A stretch of 5,859 nt of DNA from an uncultured Gammaproteobacteria bacterium (lineage in GTDB: Bacteria > Pseudomonadota > Gammaproteobacteria > Pseudomonadales > Azotimanducaceae_A). Location: assembly GCA_913049565.1 (NCBI GenBank), contig CAJWZG010000179.1, positions 1 to 5,859 of the forward strand. Reading direction: 5' to 3'. Below, piece after piece: positions 1 through 5,859 of the stretch. The position numbers and the translations under genes were made by a program. The notes below the pieces were generated by a model that made no database searches, was not told where the DNA came from, and saw only the letters and a list, made by a program, of their open reading frames with translations. Each line of letters begins with the position of its first letter. The first letter of the stretch is position 1.

Positions 1-116
1 TTCCTAACGTTGAAGCACCTTATGATCTTATACCCCGAGACCCCACGAGTGGCGCGCGTGACTTACGTCGCGCCGATGCGCTGGTTCCCAGTTGGATTCT
101 CTGGGATTTTGACTAG
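1..116 (+). CDS. 3' end of an unidentified plus-strand gene (partial)
   Basis: Reading codons from base 3, this frame is open from the window edge to a TAG at 114-116 and encodes a 37-residue C-terminal tail. The tail contains the stretches LIPRDP and LRRADAL and ends PSWILWDFD. The composition looks like ordinary protein (charged residues, proline, several tryptophans), and the stop falls 7 nt before the egtD stop codon, a typical convergent arrangement. Another plus-strand frame is also open here but runs about 120 nt into egtD in register with its codons, as an antisense shadow would. I do not recognise the family and the start is outside the window. The call rests on composition and position only. 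Confidence 0.45.
   Translation, partial: PNVEAPYDLIPRDPTSGARDLRRADALVPSWILWDFD
51..74. repeat. Inverted repeat GGCGCG / CGCGCC
   Basis: GGCGCG at 51-56 pairs with CGCGCC at 69-74 across a 12-nt loop. No T-run follows the stem on either strand, so it is not a standard intrinsic terminator. It lies inside the probable plus-strand C-terminus and may only reflect local GC-rich coding sequence. Confidence 0.3.
86..110 (+). terminator. Weak hairpin with short T-run, possible plus-strand terminator
   Basis: TCCCAG at 86-91 pairs with CTGGGA at 101-106 over a 9-nt loop, followed on the plus strand by TTTT at 107-110. The T-run side suits plus-strand transcription; after the stem the minus strand shows no T-run, so it would serve egtD poorly. 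The 6-bp stem is short, and the hairpin ends before the predicted plus-strand stop at 114-116, which is atypical for a terminator. Function is uncertain. Confidence 0.25.
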
Positions 117-123
117 TGCTTCT

Positions 124-1089
124 TCAGAGCGCCTCAAGCAAATACAGGCCAAAGTACCCGTCAGCGTCGAGCCAATGATGATAGCAATCAAAGCCTGCCG
201 CCCGAGCCAGCGCAAGAAACTCGTCTGGAAAATACTTGTATGAATTCTCTGTATGTACTCGCTCGTCCTCTGCAAAGGTGAAGGCCTCTCCTTGGATACA
301 AACCCGCTGGCTTTTGAGACTGCGCAGAAACATCTGGATACACCCCTGCTCAAAGTTGTAGTGCGCCTCATGTGCGAAAGCTGAAGGATCGAAGTCTGAG
401 CTTAAGACGCGATTTAAATGAACCAATGCGTTCAGGTTAAAGGCCGCAGTAACACCTGCGGCATCGTTATAGGCCAGCTCAAGAGTGGCGCTGTCTTTTT
501 TGCAGTCAACGCCAATGAGCAGATGTCCACCACTGCCTAAGGTTTTTGCCACGCGGCCGAGAAACTCTTTCGCCTTAGACGGCTCAAAATTGCCAATGCT
601 AGAGCCGGGGAAAAACCCGACATGGTGTAGGTCGCGGATTTGTGAAGGTACGCTTATTGCCTGAGAAAAATCTGCGCAGACCGGGAAAACATCCAGTGCG
701 GGAAAATCTTTGGCTAAATCTCGAGCATTGTTCAGAAGATAATCCTTAGAAATATCCACGGGCACATAGGCCTGCGGCGACAAAGCTTGCAAAAGTTTGC
801 GTATTTTCAGCGAAGAACCGCTTCCGTACTCGATAACGCAACTACCGTGACCAATAAGGTCGGCAATCTCCGGCAAATATTCATCGAAGAGGCCTAGCTC
901 GGTGCGGGTAGGGTAATACTCTGGCAGTTCGGTAATCGCTTCGAAGAGCCCTGAACCCCTTTCGTCATAAAAAAATTTCGGTGCGAGCGTCTTCTGCTGC
1001 TGTCTCAAACCCTCGCGTACTTCTAGGGAGACATCATCAAGCTGCGGATGCAGGTCAAGGAAAGCAAATTGCTGCGATTGCCCACTCAT
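124..1089 (-). CDS. egtD: L-histidine N-alpha-methyltransferase EgtD
   Basis: EgtD is a cytoplasmic SAM-dependent enzyme that methylates the alpha-amino group of histidine three times to give hercynine, the first step of ergothioneine synthesis. The product is 321 residues, the length I recall for mycobacterial EgtD. Family motifs run in order: KFFYDERGSGLF (38-49), PEYYPTRTE (56-64), the SAM-binding loop EYGSGSS (87-93), FFPGSSIGNF (159-168), VDCKKD (194-199), YNDAAGVTAAFN (207-218) and HTENSYKY (279-286). E281 and S283 match the E282/S284 histidine-binding pair described for the mycobacterial enzyme. The frame is open further upstream, but ATG at 1089 fits the family N-terminus and forms an ATGA overlap with the egtB stop. 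I see no clear Shine-Dalgarno there, so translation is probably coupled to egtB. The gene appears intact. Confidence 0.95.
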   Translation of the reverse strand: MSGQSQQFAFLDLHPQLDDVSLEVREGLRQQQKTLAPKFFYDERGSGLFEAITELPEYYPTRTELGLFDEYLPEIADLIGHGSCVIEYGSGSSLKIRKLLQALSPQAYVPVDISKDYLLNNARDLAKDFPALDVFPVCADFSQAISVPSQIRDLHHVGFFPGSSIGNFEPSKAKEFLGRVAKTLGSGGHLLIGVDCKKDSATLELAYNDAAGVTAAFNLNALVHLNRVLSSDFDPSAFAHEAHYNFEQGCIQMFLRSLKSQRVCIQGEAFTFAEDERVHTENSYKYFPDEFLALARAAGFDCYHHWLDADGYFGLYLLEAL

Positions 1090-2378
1090 AGTGTTTTCGC
1101 TAGCCGAATGCCCGCAAACTGCCATGCATCTTTGGGGTAAAAAAAGTTGCGGTAGCTTGCACGAATATGGCTTTGCGGGGTGGCACAAGAACCGCCTCGT
1201 AGGACCCATTGGCTGCTCATAAATTTGCCATTGTACTCGCCAAGTACACCGGGCAGCGGCTGGTATCCGGGATAGGGGCCATAACTACTGCTCGTCCATT
1301 CCCAAACATCACCGAACATCTGGCTTTTCTTCAACCGTCGGATCTGTGGATGCATGATATTACTTTCTGCGAAATTACCTTGAATGTGTCCTTCCTGTGT
1401 TGCCGCATATTCCCACTCAAATTCAGTGGGTAGGCGAGCATTCGACCATGCCGCAAATGCAGCACTTTCGTAGCCGCTGACGTGAACCACCGGAGCGTCA
1501 TCAACAAGGGGGTGGTAGCCATCTAATCGGTATTCGAACCATTCACTGTCTTGCCTGCGCCAATAGAGCGGATGGTAGCGCGGTTTCAGCTGCAGCTCTG
1601 CCCATGCCTCAGACAGCCAAAGCTCAGGCCGTTGATAACCACCATCGTCAATAAACGCCTCAAACTCTGCATTTGTAACCAGCCGGTCTGCTAACGAGTA
1701 GGGCGTCAAATAGACAGGGTTGCGCGGCAACTCGTTGTCAAAACAGAACCCCTTTTGAGCGCCGATTTCTATCAAACCCGGCGCATAGCTGCGATATGTG
1801 GCTGGCGAAACATCCCCCTGCGGAGCTTCCAAGGCAGGGCTAGGTTCCACCAGCGCTGGATAGAGAGGATTGTGGCCCAAGTTATATTTTATATCGGTAA
1901 GCAAAAGTTCTTGGTGTTGTTGCTCGTGATGAATGCCCAACTCCAAAACTTGCTGCAACGATTGCATGGTTTGAGGTGAATCCACCGCTGCAATCGCGCC
2001 AATCACGGCTTCGTCAACATGGCGTCGATAATCAAAAACCTGAGCAACCGTTGGGCGTGACAAGGTGCCGCGTTGCTCTCGTGGAAAAGGTTTTCCTACG
2101 CCATTGTAATATGAGTTGAATAGGTGCTCGAATTGCGGGTGATAGACACCAGCGGACGGCAAATAGGGTCTGACCAGAAACGTTTCAAAGAACCAGGTGG
2201 TGTGGGCCAAATGCCACTTCGGCGGACTGGCGTCCGCCATTGGCTGGACGCCAAAGTCCTCTCTCTCGAGGTGTTTACAAATCCAAGTACTGCGCTCACG
2301 CACTCGAAGAAAATCTTCCAGCTCGGGCGGCGAAGTTATCGCATTACTTTCGTTTTGAATGCTGCCAACCACAGACAT
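1086..2378 (-). CDS. egtB: Ergothioneine biosynthesis sulfoxide synthase EgtB
   Basis: EgtB is a non-heme iron enzyme that uses O2 to join a thiol donor to the imidazole of hercynine, giving a sulfoxide. The 430-residue protein has the expected two parts: an N-terminal DinB-like four-helix domain and a C-terminal formylglycine-generating-enzyme-like fold. Probable iron ligands are H59 (in WHLAHTTWFFE), H151 and H155 (in HHEQQHQE). The C-terminal domain shows RLPTEFEWEYAA (315-326), GDVWEWTSSSYGPYPG (356-371), VLRGGSC (392-398) and a closing FAGIRLAKTL. A tyrosine pair, Y90-Y91 in NSYYNG, and the ligand spacing resemble type II, cysteine-using EgtB rather than the gamma-glutamylcysteine-using mycobacterial type; that is inference. 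OvoA and SenA are related, but the egtD partner and the lack of a fused methyltransferase domain favour EgtB. It lies 70 nt after sco. Confidence 0.94.
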   Translation of the reverse strand: MSVVGSIQNESNAITSPPELEDFLRVRERSTWICKHLEREDFGVQPMADASPPKWHLAHTTWFFETFLVRPYLPSAGVYHPQFEHLFNSYYNGVGKPFPREQRGTLSRPTVAQVFDYRRHVDEAVIGAIAAVDSPQTMQSLQQVLELGIHHEQQHQELLLTDIKYNLGHNPLYPALVEPSPALEAPQGDVSPATYRSYAPGLIEIGAQKGFCFDNELPRNPVYLTPYSLADRLVTNAEFEAFIDDGGYQRPELWLSEAWAELQLKPRYHPLYWRRQDSEWFEYRLDGYHPLVDDAPVVHVSGYESAAFAAWSNARLPTEFEWEYAATQEGHIQGNFAESNIMHPQIRRLKKSQMFGDVWEWTSSSYGPYPGYQPLPGVLGEYNGKFMSSQWVLRGGSCATPQSHIRASYRNFFYPKDAWQFAGIRLAKTL

Positions 2379-2383
2379 AAGTA

Positions 2384-2390
2384 CCCTTTT
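2384..2390 (-). promoter_or_regulatory. Probable ribosome binding site of egtB
   Basis: On the minus strand AAAAGGG ends 5 nt before the ATG at 2378, an acceptable Shine-Dalgarno match. It supports this start and shows that egtB can be translated independently of sco. The rest of the 70-nt gap (2379-2448) has a TTGATT element and a run of six T on the minus strand. No good -10 box sits at the right distance from TTGATT, and no GC-rich stem precedes the T-run, so neither a promoter nor a terminator is called. Confidence 0.45.
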
Positions 2391-2448
2391 AGGGGGAGCT
2401 GAAAAAACCCTGACGAGCCCTCAATCAACCCACTCAGCCAATGGCTTG

Positions 2449-3126
2449 TTAAAACTGAGCAGACAACGTTTGGAGCGTCAGCCTAATAGTCTCTGAATCG
2501 TGTGGCAACTTGATGAAGCCGTGGTAATGACCCATGGGATTAATAATGACGATGTTTCCAGTGTGATCGACTGTATATGCATTTTCTGCAGCGACTCCCT
2601 CACCAGCACTCTGCCTGAGCTGTGCAGACATCGGTACTTTGGCGAAGGCTACATTGACTTGCGTAGTCAGCTCGACAAGGGCTTCGCGTGATCCAGTGAC
2701 GCCAAGGAACCTGGGAGAAAACGCCGTTGCATAGCTGGCTAGTTTTTCAAGACCATCTCGGTCGGGATCCACCGATACCAACACTCCTTGAAATTGATCA
2801 GCCAGTTCTGGGTCACTCGACTGTAGCTGGCGATCCACCGTACCCAGCACAGCCATACTGGTCGGACAAACATCTGGGCAGTTGACGAATCCAAAGAAGA
2901 TGAAGCTCCACTGGCCATTAAGACTATCCCGGTTAAACACTGTGCCTGTGTGATCTTGCAGCTCAAAGGCTGCAATGTCTCTTGGCCGAGGCAGAATAAA
3001 GACACCCTTACTGCGCATTTCTTCCTCCGACAGTTGAGGCACCCTCAGCACGCTGATAACAAACATTACCAGCACGATGGCAATAAAAACAAAGCAGAAC
3101 ATGACAGTGCTTTTAATTGTGTTCAT
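2449..3126 (-). CDS. sco: SCO1/SenC family copper chaperone for cytochrome c oxidase
   Basis: SCO proteins are membrane-tethered thioredoxin-fold proteins facing the periplasm; they bind copper and/or act as thiol reductants in assembly of the CuA site of oxidase subunit II. This 225-residue protein has one N-terminal membrane anchor (about 8-27) followed by a SCO domain. The metal-binding CxxxC is C83/C87 in VNCPDVCPTS, and the third ligand is probably H188 in VDHTGN. VSVDPDRD (117-124) is another family signature. Two further histidines (H200, H202 in MGHYHGF) lie just after the ligand strand and may be unusual. The ATG is 3 nt beyond the ctaB stop; I see no strong Shine-Dalgarno, so coupling to ctaB is likely. 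It closes the oxidase assembly block. Confidence 0.94.
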   Translation of the reverse strand: MNTIKSTVMFCFVFIAIVLVMFVISVLRVPQLSEEEMRSKGVFILPRPRDIAAFELQDHTGTVFNRDSLNGQWSFIFFGFVNCPDVCPTSMAVLGTVDRQLQSSDPELADQFQGVLVSVDPDRDGLEKLASYATAFSPRFLGVTGSREALVELTTQVNVAFAKVPMSAQLRQSAGEGVAAENAYTVDHTGNIVIINPMGHYHGFIKLPHDSETIRLTLQTLSAQF

Positions 3127-3129
3127 CGA

Positions 3130-4056
3130 TTAAGCCGACAGCGGCGTCATTTGAATCGGTGCGCTGGCACTGACTCCGAGAAATAAATAGTGGTCTACCA
3201 ATAGCAGCAAAAACAATGCGCCAAGATAGAGGATGGAGTAACGAAAAGTTTCCATCGGGGCTTTCTCATTTTTGTTGCGCATTAGCACGATTGCCCAATA
3301 TAAAAATCCCGCGCCCAAGGCCAGAGCACCTGCTAGATACAGCGGACCCGACATGGCGATTACGAAGGGTAGAACAGAGGTTATCACCAGCAAAATGGTA
3401 TAAAGCAGTATATGCAATCTCGTAAACGCCTCACCGTGCGTGACCGGTAACATTGGCATACCCACGTCTGCATATTCTTCCTTACGCTCGAGCGCTAATG
3501 CCCAAAAGTGCGGTGGCGTCCAAGCGAAGATAATTAGCACGAGCAGCAAACCGCCGGGATCTATACTGTTTGTAACAGCGGTCCATCCGAATAACGGCGG
3601 CGCTGCACCAAACAACCCCCCAATCACAATATTCTGCGGGGTCGCTCGCTTCAGGTAGAGTGTATAGATCAATCCGTATCCCACCCAAGACGCCAGATTC
3701 AACCACGCGGTGAGCGGGTTAACGAAGAACCAAAGCACCACCATGCCGAGACTTCCGGTGACTGCAGAGAAAGCGATGGCTTGCTGGTTTGTTATTAGAC
3801 CTGTGGCAACTGGTCGACTTTCAGTACGGGCCATCTTTGCGTCTATGTGCTGATCGGCAACATGATTGACCACAGCGGCCGAGCCAGCTACGAGACCAAT
3901 ACCGAGACTAGCGAAAAACAGCGTACCGATTGGCACGGCGTAAGGCGTTGCCAGATACATGCCCACAACCGCGCATAGCAGCATCAATAACACTACGCGA
4001 GGTTTACATAATTCTAGGTAGTCGCGCCAAGTCGCACTCACTGCTACTTCACTCAT
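3130..4056 (-). CDS. ctaB: Protoheme IX farnesyltransferase (heme O synthase) CtaB/CyoE
   Basis: This UbiA-family integral membrane prenyltransferase adds the hydroxyethylfarnesyl tail to heme b, giving heme O, the substrate of CtaA. At 308 residues with roughly eight or nine hydrophobic segments it is of normal size. The diphosphate/Mg-binding motif NxxxDxxxD is intact at N64, D68, D72 and continues IDAKMARTESRP. The second conserved region has YLKRATPQNIVIGG (134-147), GAAPPLFGW (150-158) and WTPPHFWALAL (179-189), then EYADVGMPMLP (194-204). The start lies 18 nt after the ctaA stop. The adjacent ctaA favours a role in heme A supply to an aa3-type oxidase over a heme o quinol oxidase, so ctaB is a better name than cyoE. 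Confidence 0.96.
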   Translation of the reverse strand: MSEVAVSATWRDYLELCKPRVVLLMLLCAVVGMYLATPYAVPIGTLFFASLGIGLVAGSAAVVNHVADQHIDAKMARTESRPVATGLITNQQAIAFSAVTGSLGMVVLWFFVNPLTAWLNLASWVGYGLIYTLYLKRATPQNIVIGGLFGAAPPLFGWTAVTNSIDPGGLLLVLIIFAWTPPHFWALALERKEEYADVGMPMLPVTHGEAFTRLHILLYTILLVITSVLPFVIAMSGPLYLAGALALGAGFLYWAIVLMRNKNEKAPMETFRYSILYLGALFLLLLVDHYLFLGVSASAPIQMTPLSA

Positions 4057-4074
4057 ATTTCTGTAGATGTCAGC

Positions 4075-5064
4075 TTACGACCGCACAGTTCGCAGACTGG
4101 GCGCGAAGTTTATAGTAACTAGCACCAGCAGCAACAGTGCGCCAACGGTGTTGTGCGCTGTGGCATTAAGTAGCGGTAACACCCAAACCACGTTGAGAAT
4201 GCCTAATGTTATCTGTGTAACCAGCGCAGCCAACAGTGCATATCCAACAATAGCCGTCTGCCGCATAACCTGCACGATCAACGCCCCCACGACAAAGAGT
4301 ACAACAATAGCACCGATTCGATGAACCCAATGAATAGCAGTCCGCGCCTCACTAGTCATTATGCCGCCTAAGTAGTTTGGGCCAACGCTTTGAAAAACGT
4401 TGAAGCCTTGCTCTAAATCCATAGGTGGTGTGTAGGTTCCATCGCAGCTGGGAAAGTCATAGCAAGCTAGCGCTGCATAGTTAGACGAAACCCACCCTCC
4501 CAAAACAATTTGCGCGACTACTACAGCAAAAGCGACCCGTGCGAGTGTGCTGGGTTGCGGCAGTGAACTTACCATCGTGGAAAGCCCGCCTTGTCTCAAA
4601 TAAAGAAGCCAAATAAGGCTCAGCGTGGTGAACCCGCCCAACAGATGGCCCGTTACCACTTGGGGCCAAAGCTTAAGCGTTACCGTCCAGGCGCCGAAAG
4701 CTGCCTGACAAAGAATGACCACCATTAATACCGACGACAGTTTTAGCGGTGTATCCTCGGCCTCACGCCCTCGATAAGCCAACGCCAAAATAGTAAAAAC
4801 AAGCAGCAACAGTGCGCCCGCTATATAACGATGCCCCATCTCCCACCATGCTTTTACAAATTCAACTGGAGCCTCAGGATACCGCTCTTCGGCCAAGGTA
4901 ATCTCTTCCATTTGATCCGGCACGGTCAGAAAACCGTAGCAGCCGGGCCAGTCTGGGCAACCAAGGCCCGCATCCGCAAGACGCGTGTAGGCTCCAACCG
5001 ACACAACTAGCAGCGCGAAAATAACACCGAAACCGGCAAGTCTTCTGATTTGTGTGTTAACCAA
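4075..5064 (-). CDS. ctaA: Heme A synthase CtaA (COX15 family)
   Basis: CtaA is a membrane monooxygenase-like enzyme that oxidises the C8 methyl of heme O to a formyl group, giving heme A for aa3-type oxidases. The 329-residue protein has about eight membrane helices in two related halves. Four heme-ligand histidines are visible: H78 (EMGHRYIAG), H140 (VTGHLLGG), H248 (WVHRIGA) and H304 (NATAHNTVG). E75 sits three residues before H78, as in the ExxH pair important in the Bacillus enzyme. Two extracytoplasmic cysteine pairs are present: C36/C42 (GCPDWPGC) and C201/C207 (CYDFPSC). The start is TTG: no ATG or GTG fits the N-terminus, the reading begins VNTQIRRLAGF just before helix 1, and a good Shine-Dalgarno precedes it. 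It overlaps the upstream gene by 8 nt. Confidence 0.95.
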   Translation of the reverse strand: MVNTQIRRLAGFGVIFALLVVSVGAYTRLADAGLGCPDWPGCYGFLTVPDQMEEITLAEERYPEAPVEFVKAWWEMGHRYIAGALLLLVFTILALAYRGREAEDTPLKLSSVLMVVILCQAAFGAWTVTLKLWPQVVTGHLLGGFTTLSLIWLLYLRQGGLSTMVSSLPQPSTLARVAFAVVVAQIVLGGWVSSNYAALACYDFPSCDGTYTPPMDLEQGFNVFQSVGPNYLGGIMTSEARTAIHWVHRIGAIVVLFVVGALIVQVMRQTAIVGYALLAALVTQITLGILNVVWVLPLLNATAHNTVGALLLLVLVTINFAPSLRTVRS

Positions 5065-5602
5065 TTTGTGAAACCTTCAATAATCGTTTGAGATCCGCTA
5101 GCAGTAGCTTTGGGTTAATGTCGATTGGGTAGGAAAAGACAAGGTTACCGTTCGGGTCGACAATGTAGATGCCTTCGGCCATCTGGTCCGCGGAAGTCAT
5201 TATGCGCTGCAAATCGGGTTGATCTTCAGGAACCTCGAAGTCGGCCTGCGTTGTTATGCCGCGACGTACACGCTTTGCTTCCCGATTTAACAATATGTGG
5301 GCGGCCCTGAGTTTCTGCAACGCTTGCACACATTTATCGGCGCATTGGCTAGCTACTGTCCAAAGCCACCACTGTCCCGACGTGCCTAATCGCTGCTGAT
5401 CATCAGTTTCCCATCCCAGTTGATCAACGGTAACCGCCGGATCAACAAACGCGCCATTGTTCGTGGTGCCCCAACCGGATCCACTTTGCACAGAAAAAAA
5501 CAGGAGATAGGATCCCCCCAGTGAAAACGCAGCCATAAGCAATATGATGGTGAGTTGGCGTCGACCACTCGATCGAGGGGATAAATGTTGATCTGTTTGC
5601 AT
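5057..5602 (-). CDS. Membrane-anchored CxxxC protein of the cytochrome oxidase cluster, function unknown
   Basis: This 181-residue protein has a basic N-terminus (SSGRRQ), one membrane helix at about 17-36 and an extracytoplasmic domain. The domain begins with GWGTTNNGAFVDP (43-55), then WWLWTVASQC (78-87) with a C87/C91 CxxxC pair, and later GIYIVDPNGNLVFSYP (144-159). The order of hydrophobic strand, CxxxC, helix and late DPNG strand resembles a thioredoxin/SCO-like fold. Pseudomonas-type oxidase operons, as I recall, carry an uncharacterised gene of this type between SURF1 and ctaA. A thiol or copper role in oxidase assembly is inference. ATG at 5602 is chosen because it puts the usual short basic tail before the helix. 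A GTG at 5659 would add 19 residues and lie 9 nt from the SURF1 stop; neither start has a strong Shine-Dalgarno. Confidence 0.8.
   Translation of the reverse strand: MQTDQHLSPRSSGRRQLTIILLMAAFSLGGSYLLFFSVQSGSGWGTTNNGAFVDPAVTVDQLGWETDDQQRLGTSGQWWLWTVASQCADKCVQALQKLRAAHILLNREAKRVRRGITTQADFEVPEDQPDLQRIMTSADQMAEGIYIVDPNGNLVFSYPIDINPKLLLADLKRLLKVSQIG
5074..5078 (-). promoter_or_regulatory. Shine-Dalgarno that supports the TTG start of ctaA
   Basis: GAAGG on the minus strand lies 9 nt before the TTG at 5064, inside the end of the upstream coding sequence. It is the main support for this non-ATG start, together with the 8-nt overlap that suggests translational coupling. Confidence 0.6.
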
Positions 5603-5668
5603 AGTTTGCTCATTTTTGACGTTCGACACCAAAGGCCGAGTAGATTGGTAGAACCTCACTTAGGCGGG

Positions 5669-5859
5669 TTAAGAGCCGGGGTAACGCTTACCGGAACTGA
5701 ATCCAACATAGATGAAGCCTAGGAATAGCACCACAGCCAAGCCAAACCATGTCGCGGCGTAGCCGCGATGTTTTGCGTCTGACAAGCGCGATGCGAACGG
5801 TGCTGGTTGCAACACTCCTGCCTCACCACGCTCCAAACGCAGCTCCGCCGGCCAAGTTT
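5669..5859 (-). CDS. SURF1 family cytochrome oxidase assembly protein, C-terminal part
   Basis: The minus-strand frame is open from the window edge to a TAA at 5669-5671 and gives 62 C-terminal residues. It contains KHRGYAATWFGLA followed by a hydrophobic segment and a short polar tail ending KRYPGS. The pattern of a basic/histidine residue, GYA-x-x-WF and a membrane helix is the conserved C-terminal signature of SURF1/Shy1 proteins, whose second membrane helix is at the C-terminus. SURF1 assists heme A insertion into oxidase subunit I. The neighbouring ctaA, ctaB and sco genes support the call. The N-terminal part lies beyond the window. The stretch between its stop and the next gene (5603-5668) holds only the possible GTG-started extension of that gene. 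Confidence 0.85.
   Translation of the reverse strand, partial: TWPAELRLERGEAGVLQPAPFASRLSDAKHRGYAATWFGLAVVLFLGFIYVGFSSGKRYPGS

Noticed and set aside
18..36. TATGAT on the plus strand and TATAAG on the minus strand as -10 boxes
   Set aside because: No -35 element is visible for the minus-strand box, and the plus-strand one would need a -35 at or beyond the window edge. Both fall inside probable coding sequence.
10..243. Plus-strand open frame of 77 codons starting with TTG
   Set aside because: It runs 120 nt into egtD in codon register on the opposite strand, as a shadow frame would. The alternative plus frame ending at 116 stops cleanly before egtD and reads more like protein.
1090..1209. 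40-residue N-terminal extension of egtD (start at 1209)
   Set aside because: It lies wholly inside the 3' end of egtB, is rich in Cys/Pro/Arg with no family resemblance, and ATG at 1089 gives the usual 321-residue length.
2379..2448. Intrinsic terminator or promoter between sco and egtB
   Set aside because: The minus-strand T-run is not preceded by a convincing stem. AGCC-ATT-GGCT and CCCT-AAA-AGGG are only 4-bp stems. TTGATT has no -10 partner at 17 nt.
3440..4324. Plus-strand open frames opposite ctaB and ctaA
   Set aside because: They are antisense to strongly conserved membrane enzymes, have low-complexity Ser/Thr/Ala-rich translations and no family resemblance.

Overview
The window is a compact stretch of bacterial chromosome, about half G+C, coding almost from end to end. 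Seven genes lie on the minus strand and the 3' end of a probable eighth lies on the plus strand at the left edge. In minus-strand transcription order (high to low coordinate) they are: the C-terminus of a SURF1 protein, a small membrane-anchored CxxxC protein, heme A synthase (ctaA), heme O synthase (ctaB), an SCO/SenC copper chaperone, then egtB and egtD. The order SURF1, small protein, ctaA, ctaB, sco matches, from memory, the tail of the aa3-type cytochrome c oxidase operon of Pseudomonas-like gammaproteobacteria. An aerobic gammaproteobacterium is therefore the most likely source; genus cannot be read from the sequence.

Right part (about 2449-5859): oxidase assembly genes. CtaB farnesylates heme b to heme O and CtaA oxidises heme O to heme A. 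SURF1 helps place heme A in subunit I. SCO serves the CuA centre of subunit II. The 181-residue CxxxC protein has the outline of an SCO/thioredoxin-like membrane-tethered protein with no established function. Genes are separated by 3 to about 66 nt or overlap, as expected for one transcript.

Left part (124-2378): a two-gene ergothioneine module. EgtD trimethylates histidine to hercynine and EgtB oxidatively attaches a sulfur donor to it. The stop codon of egtB overlaps the start codon of egtD (ATGA). EgtB carries a Tyr-Tyr pair and histidine spacing resembling the cysteine-using type II enzymes. No egtA, egtC or C-S lyase gene is present here. The module starts 70 nt after sco in the same orientation, so it may be read from the oxidase transcript or from its own promoter; no convincing promoter or terminator was seen between them.

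Left edge (1-123): a plausible plus-strand C-terminus ends at 116 and faces egtD, with two short inverted repeats.

Nothing here looks like a mobile element, CRISPR array, RNA gene or wholly new system. The most interesting points are the ergothioneine module next to oxidase assembly genes, the likely EgtB subtype, and the uncharacterised CxxxC protein.
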